NCBI RefSeq assembly: GCF_010435915.1
Contig: NZ_JAAFZH010000002.1
Span: 637,532-701,531, forward strand
DNA length: 64,000 nt
From: Spirosoma terrae
GTDB lineage: Bacteria > Bacteroidota > Bacteroidia > Cytophagales > Spirosomataceae
Reading direction: 5' to 3'
A program made the position numbers and the translations under genes. Under the pieces are notes generated by a model, which was given only the letters and a program-made list of their open reading frames with translations, was not told the origin of the DNA and did no database searches. Below are positions 43,351-53,412 of the stretch, piece after piece. The stretch's first letter is position 1. Each line of letters begins with the position of its first letter.

Positions 43351-43779
43351 AATGAGTAAATAATAAGGCTATAACTTGAGTAATACGGCTTAATATACTA
43401 TTTTTTCTTGAATAGATATAAACGTAGTCCGGTATAAAAGCTGCGGTCTTTCTAATTAATAGACAGATTTTAGAGGGAATTGGTTAGACGGTAGCTTTAC
43501 CGTAAAGTCAGTACGCACTTTGCCATTAAGACGGCTGTTGAGTCGTAATTCCCTTTAGATTAGGCATATTACAACCCCGCAAATAATAATTGATTGAGGT
43601 GTTTTACTGGAAAAAAGGCAGTGCTAGAGGCATCCTAACTCGATTTTCGCTAAAAAGAAAGGTCGTTCATAAACAAAGCCGGGCTTGTTTATGAAAAAGC
43701 CCGATATTTGCCCCTCCAAAACTATACTGATGGCGGACAGGCCAATCAATGGGGTCGAGCGTCCGGCGTCCAATGTCTA
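43351..43779. other. Divergent spacer with alternative hairpins before argG
   Basis: These 429 bases lie between the leftward lipoprotein gene and argG. Apart from the hairpins at 43666-43703 nothing was recognised. A frame starting with TTG at 43708 joins argG but adds residues absent from the family. Confidence 0.5.
43666..43703 (+). promoter_or_regulatory. Two mutually exclusive hairpins upstream of argG
   Basis: TTCATAAACAA (43666-43676) can pair with TTGTTTATGAA (43685-43695), or CGGGCTT (43680-43686) can pair with AAGCCCG (43697-43703). The two stems share bases and exclude each other. A near-consensus GATATTTG box (43703-43710) overlaps the end. An attenuator-like switch or simple operator overlap are both possible. 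Confidence 0.4.
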
Positions 43780-44994
43780 ATGTCGAAGAAAAAAGTAGTT
43801 CTTGCCTTTAGCGGAGGACTTGATACCTCCTTTTGTGTTAAATATCTGTCTGAAGACCGGGACATGGAAGTCCATTCTGTGTTGGTCGATACGGGCGGCT
43901 TTTCCGATGCTGAAATTAAAGCGATTGAGGAACGGGCTTATTCATTAGGCGTTAAATCGCACGTAACGATTTCAAAAACAGATGATTACTATCAGCAATG
44001 CCTGAAGTTTCTGGTCTATGGTAACGTATTGAAAAATAATACGTACCCACTGAGCGTCAGTGCAGAACGGATTTTTCAGGCCATAGCTGCTGCCGAATAT
44101 GCCCGTCAGATCGGCGCTAATGCCATTGCGCATGGTTCTACAGGAGCTGGTAATGACCAAGTTCGGTTCGATATGGCGTTCCGGATCATCATTCCTGATG
44201 CGGAGATCATTACGCCAATCCGTGACCTACGCCTGTCGCGTGAGGCTGAAATTGAGTATCTGAAATCAAAAGGTGTCGTTCAGGAATGGCACAAAGCAGC
44301 TTACTCCATCAACAAAGGGTTGTGGGGAACGTCAGTCGGTGGTAAAGAAACACTGACTTCCGACCAGTTTTTGCCCGAATCAGCCTGGCCAACGCAAGTG
44401 ACAAAAACGGAGCCAGAAACGATTACGCTGACGTTTAAACACGGCGAAATTAAGGGTATTTCTGGCGCTACGTTCGGCGACGAAACGTATGATAACCCCG
44501 TTGATGCTATTCGGAAGTTAACCGAACTGGCCGGACCCTTTGGCATTGGTCGGGACATTCACGTCGGCGATACTATTATTGGTATTAAAGGACGGGTTGG
44601 TTTTGAAGCACCGGCTCCGTTGATTCTGATCAAAGCCCACCATACACTCGAAAAACACGTACTGGGCAAATGGCAGATGTACTGGAAAGAGCAATTGGCT
44701 AACTGGTACGGTACTATGTTGCACGAAGGCCAGTTTATGGATCCTGTGATGCGGAATATCGAAACCTTCCTGAGCGATACGCAGGGACACGTAACGGGTA
44801 AAGTACACGTACACCTGGCACCGTATCGTTTCCAGGTGTTGGGAATCGAATCTGATTATGACCTGATGTCGTCGGCATTTGGCAGCTACGGCGAAATGAA
44901 CAACGCCTGGACGGGCGATGACGTACGGGGCTTCTCGAAAGTGGCCTCGAACCAGGTGATGATTTACGAAAAAATCCGTGAACATAATTCTTGA
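43780..44994 (+). CDS. argG: Argininosuccinate synthase
   Basis: ArgG joins citrulline and aspartate using ATP in arginine synthesis. The ATG at 43780 gives 404 residues, starting MSKKKVVLAFSGGLDTSFCV with the PP-loop SGGLDTS (about 11-17). AIAHGSTGAGNDQVRFD (about 110-126), SVGGKETLT and the C-terminal SAFGSYGEMNNAW are family features. In Bacteroidota argG commonly sits beside argC, and here a glycosyltransferase gene lies between them, with its GTG inside the end of argG. The start at 43780 is supported by homologous length. Confidence 0.95.
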   Translation: MSKKKVVLAFSGGLDTSFCVKYLSEDRDMEVHSVLVDTGGFSDAEIKAIEERAYSLGVKSHVTISKTDDYYQQCLKFLVYGNVLKNNTYPLSVSAERIFQAIAAAEYARQIGANAIAHGSTGAGNDQVRFDMAFRIIIPDAEIITPIRDLRLSREAEIEYLKSKGVVQEWHKAAYSINKGLWGTSVGGKETLTSDQFLPESAWPTQVTKTEPETITLTFKHGEIKGISGATFGDETYDNPVDAIRKLTELAGPFGIGRDIHVGDTIIGIKGRVGFEAPAPLILIKAHHTLEKHVLGKWQMYWKEQLANWYGTMLHEGQFMDPVMRNIETFLSDTQGHVTGKVHVHLAPYRFQVLGIESDYDLMSSAFGSYGEMNNAWTGDDVRGFSKVASNQVMIYEKIREHNS

Positions 44995-46240
44995 CGCTAG
45001 TCCGCTTGGTATCGGATTTTATCACCGACAGGCTCGGACGGGCATCAGCCGCGTTGTAGAACAGTTAGTAGCTGGTCTACAACGGGCTGATGACGTTACG
45101 TTGCTGTTGGCTGCTCCAACCCATCTGACCGAGACAATGCGTTACGCCGAAGTCGCTTTCGGTCCGCAAGTTCCTGCGTTTGCCAATCCGTCAACGGAGC
45201 AAAGATGGGCGCATGTTGAGAATAGTTTATTGAAGCCTTTTTCGCCAGTTGGAAAGCCGTCGAAACTACTTCGGCGTATCGCTTACGAGGCTCGGTTGAG
45301 ACTGGGAAAAGAGACGTCTCGTTTTGAGACCGATCATTTGCCCGCCAACGCTCTTTATCATGCTACTTTTTTCCCGGCTCCGGATGATATCCGCAAAAGC
45401 AGGAAAATGCCGTTACTGCAGAGTATTCATGATTTGATTCCGATTCGGCATCCAGAGTGGTTCACATCGGGCGAACAAACGGTAAAGCAGGTGCTGGCGA
45501 CATTGCCCGCTAATGCGTGGGTAACAACGGTATCGCAGGCAACGAAAGATGACTTCTGCGATCATACGGGCTTCGATCCTGCTCGGGTAGTACCTATTTT
45601 GCTAGCGGCTTCTCCTGATTTATTTTATTCTGGGGCTGATGAGGCTCAAATCCGTACTATTCGACAGAAGCTGGGCATTGGTGAGCAACCGTATCTGTTG
45701 AGCCTGGCAACGCTGGAGCCGCGAAAAAATATTGCCCATCTTATCCGTTCATTTGGAAGACTGGTTGATGGAGGAGAGTTGCCTGCCGACATACGGCTGG
45801 TATTGGTTGGAACAAAAGGCTGGAAGTTTGATGAGATTATGGCGGAGGCCAGCAAAAATCCAGCCTTGGCGTCGAGGCTGCATTTTACGGGCTTTGTTCA
45901 GGACGAGGATTTGGCACCCCTGTATAATGGCGCTTTAGCCTTTGTATACCCATCGCTATATGAGGGCTTTGGGTTGCCTCCGTTAGAAGCGATGCAGTGT
46001 GGTTTGCCCGTCATTACGTCAGATATTCCGGCAATTACTGAAGTAGTTGGCGAAGCGGCTATTCGGGTAGCGCCGACAGATTCAGATGCGCTTTGTGAAG
46101 CTATTCTTAAGCTAGTAGCCTCACCATCGTTACGGAATGAACTGTCCGCAAAAGGTATAAATCGGGCAGCGATGTTTTCGTGGGACAAATTTACGTCGGA
46201 ACATGTTGCTCTCTATAAACGCATCATTGAATTAGTTTGA
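44978..46240 (+). CDS. GT4-family glycosyltransferase between argG and argC
   Basis: This 420-residue GT-B glycosyltransferase (GT4) uses an activated sugar to extend a polysaccharide or glycolipid. The N-terminal half has DASPLGIGFYHRQARTGISR. The C-terminal donor site shows LSLATLEPRKNIAHLIRSF (about 230-248), LHFTGFVQDEDLAPLYNGA and the E-x7-E stretch EGFGLPPLEAMQCGLPVITS (about 329-348). The GTG start overlaps the argG end by 17 bases, and no later start preserves the conserved N-terminus. It is thus locked into the arginine operon, although it has no evident link to arginine. Confidence 0.9.
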   Translation: MNIILDASPLGIGFYHRQARTGISRVVEQLVAGLQRADDVTLLLAAPTHLTETMRYAEVAFGPQVPAFANPSTEQRWAHVENSLLKPFSPVGKPSKLLRRIAYEARLRLGKETSRFETDHLPANALYHATFFPAPDDIRKSRKMPLLQSIHDLIPIRHPEWFTSGEQTVKQVLATLPANAWVTTVSQATKDDFCDHTGFDPARVVPILLAASPDLFYSGADEAQIRTIRQKLGIGEQPYLLSLATLEPRKNIAHLIRSFGRLVDGGELPADIRLVLVGTKGWKFDEIMAEASKNPALASRLHFTGFVQDEDLAPLYNGALAFVYPSLYEGFGLPPLEAMQCGLPVITSDIPAITEVVGEAAIRVAPTDSDALCEAILKLVASPSLRNELSAKGINRAAMFSWDKFTSEHVALYKRIIELV

Positions 46241-46279
46241 AATGCGGGCCTGTTGGAAATACGGTAGCCCAGATAAAGT

Positions 46280-47260
46280 ATGAAACTGAACGTTGGTATC
46301 ATTGGCGGAGCGGGCTATACGGGTGGCGAACTGCTTCGAATTCTCATTAATCACCCTTTTGTAGACATTGCTTTTACCCACAGCAAGAGTCAGGCCGGAA
46401 AACCAGTCTGGACAACACACACCGATTTGCTGGGCGATACCGATCTGACGTTCTCTGGCGATGAAATTGCTACGTTGTTATCAAAGGAAGGCCTGGATGC
46501 CATTTTTCTGTGTTCCGGACACGGAGCTTCTGCTAAGTTTATGGCCGAGAATGAAATCTCAGACGATATTACCGTAATCGATCTTAGCAATGATTTCCGG
46601 GATGAGCACGATGATTTCGTATATGGTTTGCCTGAATTGCAGCGTGAACGAATTCAGGAAGCTACCCGTATTGCCAATCCAGGTTGTTTTGCTACCAGCA
46701 TTCAATTGGCTCTCTTGCCATTAGCGAAAGCTGGTTTACTACGTGAAGCTGTTCAAATAAGTGCCGTTACGGGTAGTACGGGAGCTGGTCAGGCGCTTGT
46801 GCCGACAACTGGTTTTACGTGGCGGAACAATAACATCTCCATCTACAAAGCTTTTACGCATCAGCATCTGGCCGAAATACGGCAGAGCCTGACGTCACTC
46901 GACCCTGACTTTAGCCACGCCATTAACTTTATACCCTACCGTGGCGATTTTACTCGTGGTATTATGGCTAATGTGTATATGCCATTTTCGGGGACGATTG
47001 AAGAAGCCAGGGAGTTGTATAAATCGTTCTACGCTAATCATCCGTTTACGCATGTCAGTGAAACACCGGTAGATGTGAAGCAGGTTGTCAATACCAATAA
47101 ATGTTTGCTTCACCTTGAACTGCACGATGGACAATTGCTCATTACCAGCGTTATCGATAACCTGACAAAGGGAGCAGCGGGACAGGCAGTTCAGAACATG
47201 AATCTGGTTTTTGGATTGCCAGAAGATGCAGGGCTACGGCTTAAGTCTGTTGCATTTTAA
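46280..47260 (+). CDS. argC: N-acetyl-gamma-glutamyl-phosphate reductase
   Basis: ArgC reduces N-acetylglutamyl phosphate to the semialdehyde with NADPH in arginine synthesis. The 326-residue protein begins KLNVGIIGGAGYTGGELLRI with the Rossmann loop GGAGYTGG (about 9-16). The active-site Cys is in ANPGCFATSIQLAL (about 132-145), and GSTGAG and HQHLAEI are also diagnostic. The length is normal. It follows the glycosyltransferase gene by 39 bases. In some Bacteroidota this pathway uses succinylated intermediates, so the acyl group is not certain. Confidence 0.95.
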   Translation: MKLNVGIIGGAGYTGGELLRILINHPFVDIAFTHSKSQAGKPVWTTHTDLLGDTDLTFSGDEIATLLSKEGLDAIFLCSGHGASAKFMAENEISDDITVIDLSNDFRDEHDDFVYGLPELQRERIQEATRIANPGCFATSIQLALLPLAKAGLLREAVQISAVTGSTGAGQALVPTTGFTWRNNNISIYKAFTHQHLAEIRQSLTSLDPDFSHAINFIPYRGDFTRGIMANVYMPFSGTIEEARELYKSFYANHPFTHVSETPVDVKQVVNTNKCLLHLELHDGQLLITSVIDNLTKGAAGQAVQNMNLVFGLPEDAGLRLKSVAF

Positions 47261-47333
47261 GCGTTAGTTTGTTCATTATCAGTCATGCGGTGGCGTAATG
47301 GCCACTAATGGCTGATGTAGGTAAAGCTGAATC

Positions 47334-48275
47334 GTGGTAAAACTACAGCGTATAGGCTTGTTTATTACGTGTCTAGGGCTTGTTTCCTGCATGCCATTGG
47401 GTAGGATCAGCAAAAAAGGAAAAGATACTGGCGATTATTGCGCTCCGGCACTACGCTACGTGTACGATTCTACTTATGTGCCCCTTGGCGATGTTCAGGC
47501 GATTCTCAAAACGGATACGAGCTTTTTTAGAAAGTACTCCCGTCACGATTTACTGATGGCGAATGCTACGGGTATATTGCCGTTACTGAAAGAATTAAGT
47601 CAGTTAGAAGGCAAGCAGGACGATGATTCTCAGTTGGAGCGTGTCAGAAAGCGGCAGCAGATTCAGAGTCGGTTATTATTAGCTTCTACTGAAATAGCCA
47701 GTTTCGCGGCTGAACTGGATTGTGAAGGAGAGCGGGCTGAACAATTGGCTACGTATCTGGACCAGAAAGATAACAAGCGGATTCGAAAGCTCACCATTTT
47801 TTCAGTTGTTATTGGCGCGGTAACAACCGTAGCAACGGCACTTATCCAAGCCGATAATACGTCGAAAGTGGTAGGGGTGGCTGGTGGCTTAGTGAGTGCT
47901 GCAACGGGTGGACTGGCGGCTTTTTCGTCTAACCAAACCATTCCATACATGCATAAACGGAATTTGCTGGCCGATTTATGGACTCAACCGAAGGAGTCGA
48001 CCATTTATCCGCCATTCATATGGTATGTGCTGAATGAAAAGTCATTTAGTAACAGCGGTCAGACCTCAATCGCTTATAATATCAGGCAACGCTGGAAAGA
48101 CTATATGCTGGAAGATTCATCCCAGGAAGAAAAGGTGCTTTACTTTAGCGAAGGCGGAAACTACCAGGCCGATGATCTGCATGTACGGGCCAATATGATT
48201 AATCAATTGCAATCGTCAATACGATCAATCAATCAGGACTTGCAAAGCCTGACATTGAGTTTAGGTGATAAATAG
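47334..48275 (+). CDS. Lipoprotein of unknown function with a central hydrophobic hairpin
   Basis: This 313-residue protein has no family I recognise. A lipobox (GLVSC, Cys19) predicts an outer-membrane lipoprotein. The region about 85-150 is helical and charged, about 153-200 is a hydrophobic, Gly/Ala-rich pair of segments (FSVVIGAVTTVATAL; VVGVAGGLVSAATGGLAAF) resembling a glycine-zipper hairpin, and the C-terminus (about 280-310) is another helix. The start is GTG, with no in-frame ATG that keeps the signal peptide. It may be co-transcribed with argC (73-base gap). It converges on rarA with a 4-base gap. Confidence 0.7.
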   Translation: MVKLQRIGLFITCLGLVSCMPLGRISKKGKDTGDYCAPALRYVYDSTYVPLGDVQAILKTDTSFFRKYSRHDLLMANATGILPLLKELSQLEGKQDDDSQLERVRKRQQIQSRLLLASTEIASFAAELDCEGERAEQLATYLDQKDNKRIRKLTIFSVVIGAVTTVATALIQADNTSKVVGVAGGLVSAATGGLAAFSSNQTIPYMHKRNLLADLWTQPKESTIYPPFIWYVLNEKSFSNSGQTSIAYNIRQRWKDYMLEDSSQEEKVLYFSEGGNYQADDLHVRANMINQLQSSIRSINQDLQSLTLSLGDK

Positions 48276-48279
48276 TAGT

Positions 48280-49551
48280 TTAGTATTCATACCACGCTCC
48301 CCACCATTTCTGCAAACTACGCCGAATTTCGGCTTCGCGGGCGTTTTGTCCCGGTTCATATAGTTTACGTCCTTTCAGATCGTCGGGGAGGAAGTTTTGC
48401 TGAGCAAAATTACCTTCGTATGAATGAGAATACTGATACTCTTTTCCGTAGCCAATCTCTTTCATCAACTTCGTTGGCGCGTTACGTAGATGCAGGGGAA
48501 CCGGTAAATGAGCTGTTTGTTCGGCCAGGGCAATGGCGGAGTCAATAGCTACATAACTGGCATTACTTTTTGGTGATGTAGCCAGATAAACGGCAACCTG
48601 CGATAGAATAATACGACCTTCCGGCATACCAATCGCTCGGATTGCCTGTACGGCTTCCGATGCCATGATCATAGCCGTGGGGTTTGCATTGCCAATATCT
48701 TCCGACGCCATGATTAGCATACGACGGGCGATAAAGATAGGGTCTTCGCCCGCAATGATCATGCGAGCCATCCAGTACAAAGCCGCATTGGGGTCCGAAC
48801 CGCGTAACGACTTAATAAAGGCGGAAATTATATCGTAATGTTGCTCCCCCGATTTGTCGTACCTGGCTATGTTTTGCTGTGCAACGGTTGTTACGTATTC
48901 GTCGGTAATGATCAGTGGATCGGTCGATACGTGGGCTGATGCCACCAGTTCCAGCAGATTGAGTAGCTTACGTCCATCACCACCCGATAATCGTAACAGC
49001 GCATCATACGATTCGATGGTGATTTTTTTAGATTGGAGAAAGGGGTCCTTTGCGATGGCTCGATCTATTACCTGAATTAGTTCTTCACGACTCAGGGCTT
49101 CGAGGATATAGACCTGACAACGCGATAACAGAGCGCTATTAACCTCAAACGAAGGGTTCTCGGTCGTAGCGCCAATCAGTGTAATCTGTCCTTTTTCAAC
49201 GGCGCCCAGCAAAGCGTCCTGCTGACTTTTATTGAAACGGTGAATTTCGTCAATGAAAACGACCGGAGGAAACATGCCGGAAGGGCGGCTTAATACGTCC
49301 CGGATTTCTTTTACACCGGAATTAATAGCACTGAGCGCAATGAAAGGACGTTTTACGGCCTCGGCCAGTAGAAGAGCCAGCGTTGTTTTGCCTACGCCTG
49401 GTGGTCCCCATAAAATCATAGAAGGAAGTCGTCCGGCATCGACTGCCCGACGTAGCGAACCGGCCGGGCCAATGAGTTTACGTTGACCAATAACATCATC
49501 TAATGTTCGTGGGCGAACTCGTTCAGGAAGGGGCGTTGAGTCTGTAGTCAT
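48280..49551 (-). CDS. rarA: Replication-associated recombination ATPase RarA
   Basis: RarA (MgsA/WRNIP1 family) is a clamp-loader-like AAA+ ATPase acting at stalled replication forks. The 423-residue protein has Walker A GPPGVGKT (49-56), Walker B VVFIDEIHRF (97-106), sensor GATTENPSFEV and the RarA-specific C-terminal block SLRGSDPNAALYWMARMI followed by SEDIGNANP. The length is normal. A TAATTTTG box ends only 4 bases before the ATG, so the message may be leaderless. Confidence 0.95.
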   Translation of the reverse strand: MTTDSTPLPERVRPRTLDDVIGQRKLIGPAGSLRRAVDAGRLPSMILWGPPGVGKTTLALLLAEAVKRPFIALSAINSGVKEIRDVLSRPSGMFPPVVFIDEIHRFNKSQQDALLGAVEKGQITLIGATTENPSFEVNSALLSRCQVYILEALSREELIQVIDRAIAKDPFLQSKKITIESYDALLRLSGGDGRKLLNLLELVASAHVSTDPLIITDEYVTTVAQQNIARYDKSGEQHYDIISAFIKSLRGSDPNAALYWMARMIIAGEDPIFIARRMLIMASEDIGNANPTAMIMASEAVQAIRAIGMPEGRIILSQVAVYLATSPKSNASYVAIDSAIALAEQTAHLPVPLHLRNAPTKLMKEIGYGKEYQYSHSYEGNFAQQNFLPDDLKGRKLYEPGQNAREAEIRRSLQKWWGAWYEY

Positions 49552-49555
49552 TCGA

Positions 49556-49563
49556 CAAAATTA
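49556..49563 (-). promoter_or_regulatory. Candidate -7 box of rarA
   Basis: The minus strand reads TAATTTTG, a TAnnTTTG match, 4 bases from the rarA ATG. No good -33 element is visible. Confidence 0.4.
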
Positions 49564-49565
49564 CA

Positions 49566-49602
49566 TACAAAAAACGGTAGCCACTCGCGTGGCTACCGTT
49601 TT
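49566..49602 (-). terminator. Intrinsic terminator after the sigma factor gene
   Basis: AAAACGGTAGCCAC (49571-49584) and its complement (49589-49602) form a 14-bp stem with a TCGC loop. On the minus strand it is followed by T-rich sequence. Confidence 0.85.
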
Positions 49603-49645
49603 CAGATAGGTTTAGGAATAATCAGGTTATACGTTTAAGCAGTTA

Positions 49646-50245
49646 TTACAAAGCAACATTTTCGGGCGTGATATATCGTTTAAGGTTACTCATTGCGCCA
49701 AAAATAAGATTGTAAACAGACTGTATATTTATTTGCATTAAGGCAGAAATTTCTTCATTACTCATGTTTTGAAAATAGCGTAGATGAACGGCTTCGCGCT
49801 GACGACGAGGAAGTTTTTCCAGCGCCTGATGCAGACAATCGTTCATGTAGGAATCTTCTTCGTGAGCGATCAGTAAATTTTCATGAGAAGGGTCCGCTCC
49901 TGGGAGCATATCCCCAACGCGACGGCCATTCGTTACATCGTCTTGGCTTACTAATTTCTGTTCAGCCGTTAAATGGCGAACTAACTTACGTTTAATGGAA
50001 GCCATCAGATAAAACCGAACTGATGTTGTTGGGCCAATAGTGGTCCGATGTTTCCAAAGCTCAACGAACAGATCGTGGATACAATCCTTGATCAGGGCTC
50101 TGTCGGTAGCAAAATGGGCACAGTAGTGATAGAGCGTCTGAACATAATTTTGGTAAAGGCGTGCGAAAGCAGTTTCATCGCCATTGCGGAATAAGTTCCA
50201 GAGTGTTTCGTCGTCAGGTCCGTTTTGCGTGCGGGAACGAGGCAT
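49646..50245 (-). CDS. ECF-type RNA polymerase sigma factor
   Basis: This 199-residue sigma-70-family factor has region 2 (about 20-90, FARLYQNYVQTLYHYCAHF, IKDCIHDLFVELWKHR) and region 4 (about 140-195, LEKLPRRQREAVHLRYFQNM followed by SNEEISALMQINIQSVYNLI). Bacteroidota have many such factors, often paired with anti-sigma/FecR and SusC/SusD genes, but none are adjacent here. The ATG at 50245 (MPRSRTQNG) is preferred. A frame 27 codons longer has no sigma-factor resemblance. The target promoters are unknown. Confidence 0.92.
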   Translation of the reverse strand: MPRSRTQNGPDDETLWNLFRNGDETAFARLYQNYVQTLYHYCAHFATDRALIKDCIHDLFVELWKHRTTIGPTTSVRFYLMASIKRKLVRHLTAEQKLVSQDDVTNGRRVGDMLPGADPSHENLLIAHEEDSYMNDCLHQALEKLPRRQREAVHLRYFQNMSNEEISALMQINIQSVYNLIFGAMSNLKRYITPENVAL

Positions 50246-50345
50246 GAGCAGGTAGGTATAGGTTGAGGACTCGTTAGGAGTGTGTAAACATATTAATAAT
50301 AAATTGAATTTAAAATGGTATGGCAAATAAAATTTTTTTGTGGGC

Positions 50346-52070
50346 TTATTTCACAATTTGAAGAGGGGTAAACGAGAACGTACTACCATCGAATAAACCC
50401 TTATCGCTAAGCTTCAAGGCGGGAATAACCAGTAGGGCCATGAAGGATAATGTCATAAAAGGTGCTGCCAATGTGCTGCCGAGTTCCTGTTTAGCAAATA
50501 AATCCAGTAGGGTATATTGCGCTGCTACGTCGTACCCGTCCCTATCGGTCATAAGGCCAGCTACGGGTAATGGTAGTAATTGAGTTTCAGGAGTGGTTGT
50601 AATATGCAAAAACTCCCGCCGGCTCATGAGTTCTTGATCATGCTCGTGTGGCCGGGTCCCGGCTACCGCCGAAAGACCGCCCTGGGCATCGATAACCAGA
50701 TTGATTGCCTGAGCAATACTCTCATCGTCGCAGCCAACGGCGGTGATGTTATGCGAATCGTGCCCTACAGAAGATGCAATAGCCCCATGTTTCAACCCGA
50801 AATTTTTGATAAAGGCTACGGCTGGAGGTGCATTCTGGTAGCGATTCACCACGACCAGTTTAAGGATGTCTCGCTCTACGTCGGGCACAATCTGCCCGCT
50901 TTCAATGCTGGGCTCCAGCAGAAGCTCATTGGTGATGAGTTGACCATCAAGGGCTTCAATAACACGGATCAATCGTTCTTTTGGGCTCTGCCCTTCAGAA
51001 AAAGGGGTTAACGTAACCGCAAGCTCGTCGGCGGTTTTAGGATCGCAGTTAAATTGGTTGATGTGTTCGCTACGTAGATCAGCTATAGCAGACTGGCCAT
51101 TTTCGGCCACTACCTGTCCGTTGATAACGGTTTGTTGTAGTTGAAACGCTTGAAGGTTATTAACAATAAGATAATCGGCGGGGTCGCCCTCGCGGAGCAA
51201 ACCAACTGGTAATCGATAATGGAGAACGGGGTTCAGACAAGCGGCCCGCAGTACGTTCCAGATAGAATGGCCCTTCGCCAAGGCCCGTAGAACAAGCTGA
51301 TTAATATGGCCTTCGGCTAGCGTATCGGGGTGCTTATCGTCGGAGCAGAACATAATCTGTTCCGGAAATTCGGCCAGCAGTGGAATCAACGCGTCAAAGT
51401 TACGGGCAGCGCTTCCTTCCCGGATCAGGATTTTCATGCCCCGTTTTGCTTTATCGAGTCCTTCTTCGTACGTAAAGCATTCATGGTCTGTGCTGATTCC
51501 GGCATCGATGTAGCGTTGTGCCTCTTCGCCCCGTAAACCAGGGGCATGTCCGTCAACGGGTTTATTAAACGCTTGGGCCAGCGCAATTTTGGTCATAACC
51601 TCCGGGTCCTGGTGTAAGACCCCTGGAAAGTTCATCATTTCGGCCAGATAGCCAATTTCTTTCAGACTCAGCAGGTACCGAACATCACGGACTCCGATAG
51701 TTGCGCCCGCTGTTTCGAATTGGGTAGCAGGAACACAAGACGGTGCTCCAAACATGAATTTAAAGGGCACACGGCTTCCTTCACGGAGCATATATTCTAC
51801 CCCCTCGACGCCCAACACATTCCCAATTTCATGCGGATCAGAAACGGTCGCTACGGTGCCATGAACAACGGCCAGCCGGGCAAACTGGGGTGGTGTAAGC
51901 AGCGAACTTTCTATATGAACGTGCGCATCAACAAATCCGGGTAGAATGTAAGGTTCACCGGGTTGCTCGGGTCCGAGTCGGTCAACCCGGGCAATACGGC
52001 CGTTCTCGACGGTCAACGTACCATAATATATTGTCTGATCGAAGAGGTTGAGAATGTTAGCCGTCGGCAT
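50346..52070 (-). CDS. ade: Adenine deaminase
   Basis: Adenine deaminase converts adenine to hypoxanthine in purine salvage. The 574-residue protein is of the amidohydrolase superfamily, with the metal site LPGFVDAHVHIESSLLTP (about 43-60), VSDPHEIGNVLG, DGHAPGL (about 173-179) and DHECFTYEEGLDKA, then FCSDDKHPDTLAEGHI (about 240-255). The C-terminal half contains ASSVGHDSHNITAVG, which is specific to this family. The length is normal. It lies 3 bases downstream of the DUF5009-like gene, so they are co-transcribed. Confidence 0.95.
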   Translation of the reverse strand: MPTANILNLFDQTIYYGTLTVENGRIARVDRLGPEQPGEPYILPGFVDAHVHIESSLLTPPQFARLAVVHGTVATVSDPHEIGNVLGVEGVEYMLREGSRVPFKFMFGAPSCVPATQFETAGATIGVRDVRYLLSLKEIGYLAEMMNFPGVLHQDPEVMTKIALAQAFNKPVDGHAPGLRGEEAQRYIDAGISTDHECFTYEEGLDKAKRGMKILIREGSAARNFDALIPLLAEFPEQIMFCSDDKHPDTLAEGHINQLVLRALAKGHSIWNVLRAACLNPVLHYRLPVGLLREGDPADYLIVNNLQAFQLQQTVINGQVVAENGQSAIADLRSEHINQFNCDPKTADELAVTLTPFSEGQSPKERLIRVIEALDGQLITNELLLEPSIESGQIVPDVERDILKLVVVNRYQNAPPAVAFIKNFGLKHGAIASSVGHDSHNITAVGCDDESIAQAINLVIDAQGGLSAVAGTRPHEHDQELMSRREFLHITTTPETQLLPLPVAGLMTDRDGYDVAAQYTLLDLFAKQELGSTLAAPFMTLSFMALLVIPALKLSDKGLFDGSTFSFTPLQIVK

Positions 52071-52073
52071 AAG

Positions 52074-53279
<1,206 letters not shown>

Positions 53280-53412
53280 TGGTAAGGAGGAAATCAGAGA
53301 TCAAAACTTGGGATTGATGCTCACATTCGCAATAGAAACCTGCAAAGTTTTTTTAGAAAGGGTGGTATATTTCGGGCTAATGCGTCTCTTACAGTAAAAA
53401 ATAGCTTTTCTG

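Noticed and set aside
43708..43779. N-terminal extension of argG
   Set aside because: It starts with TTG in a promoter/hairpin region and adds 24 residues not typical of the family.
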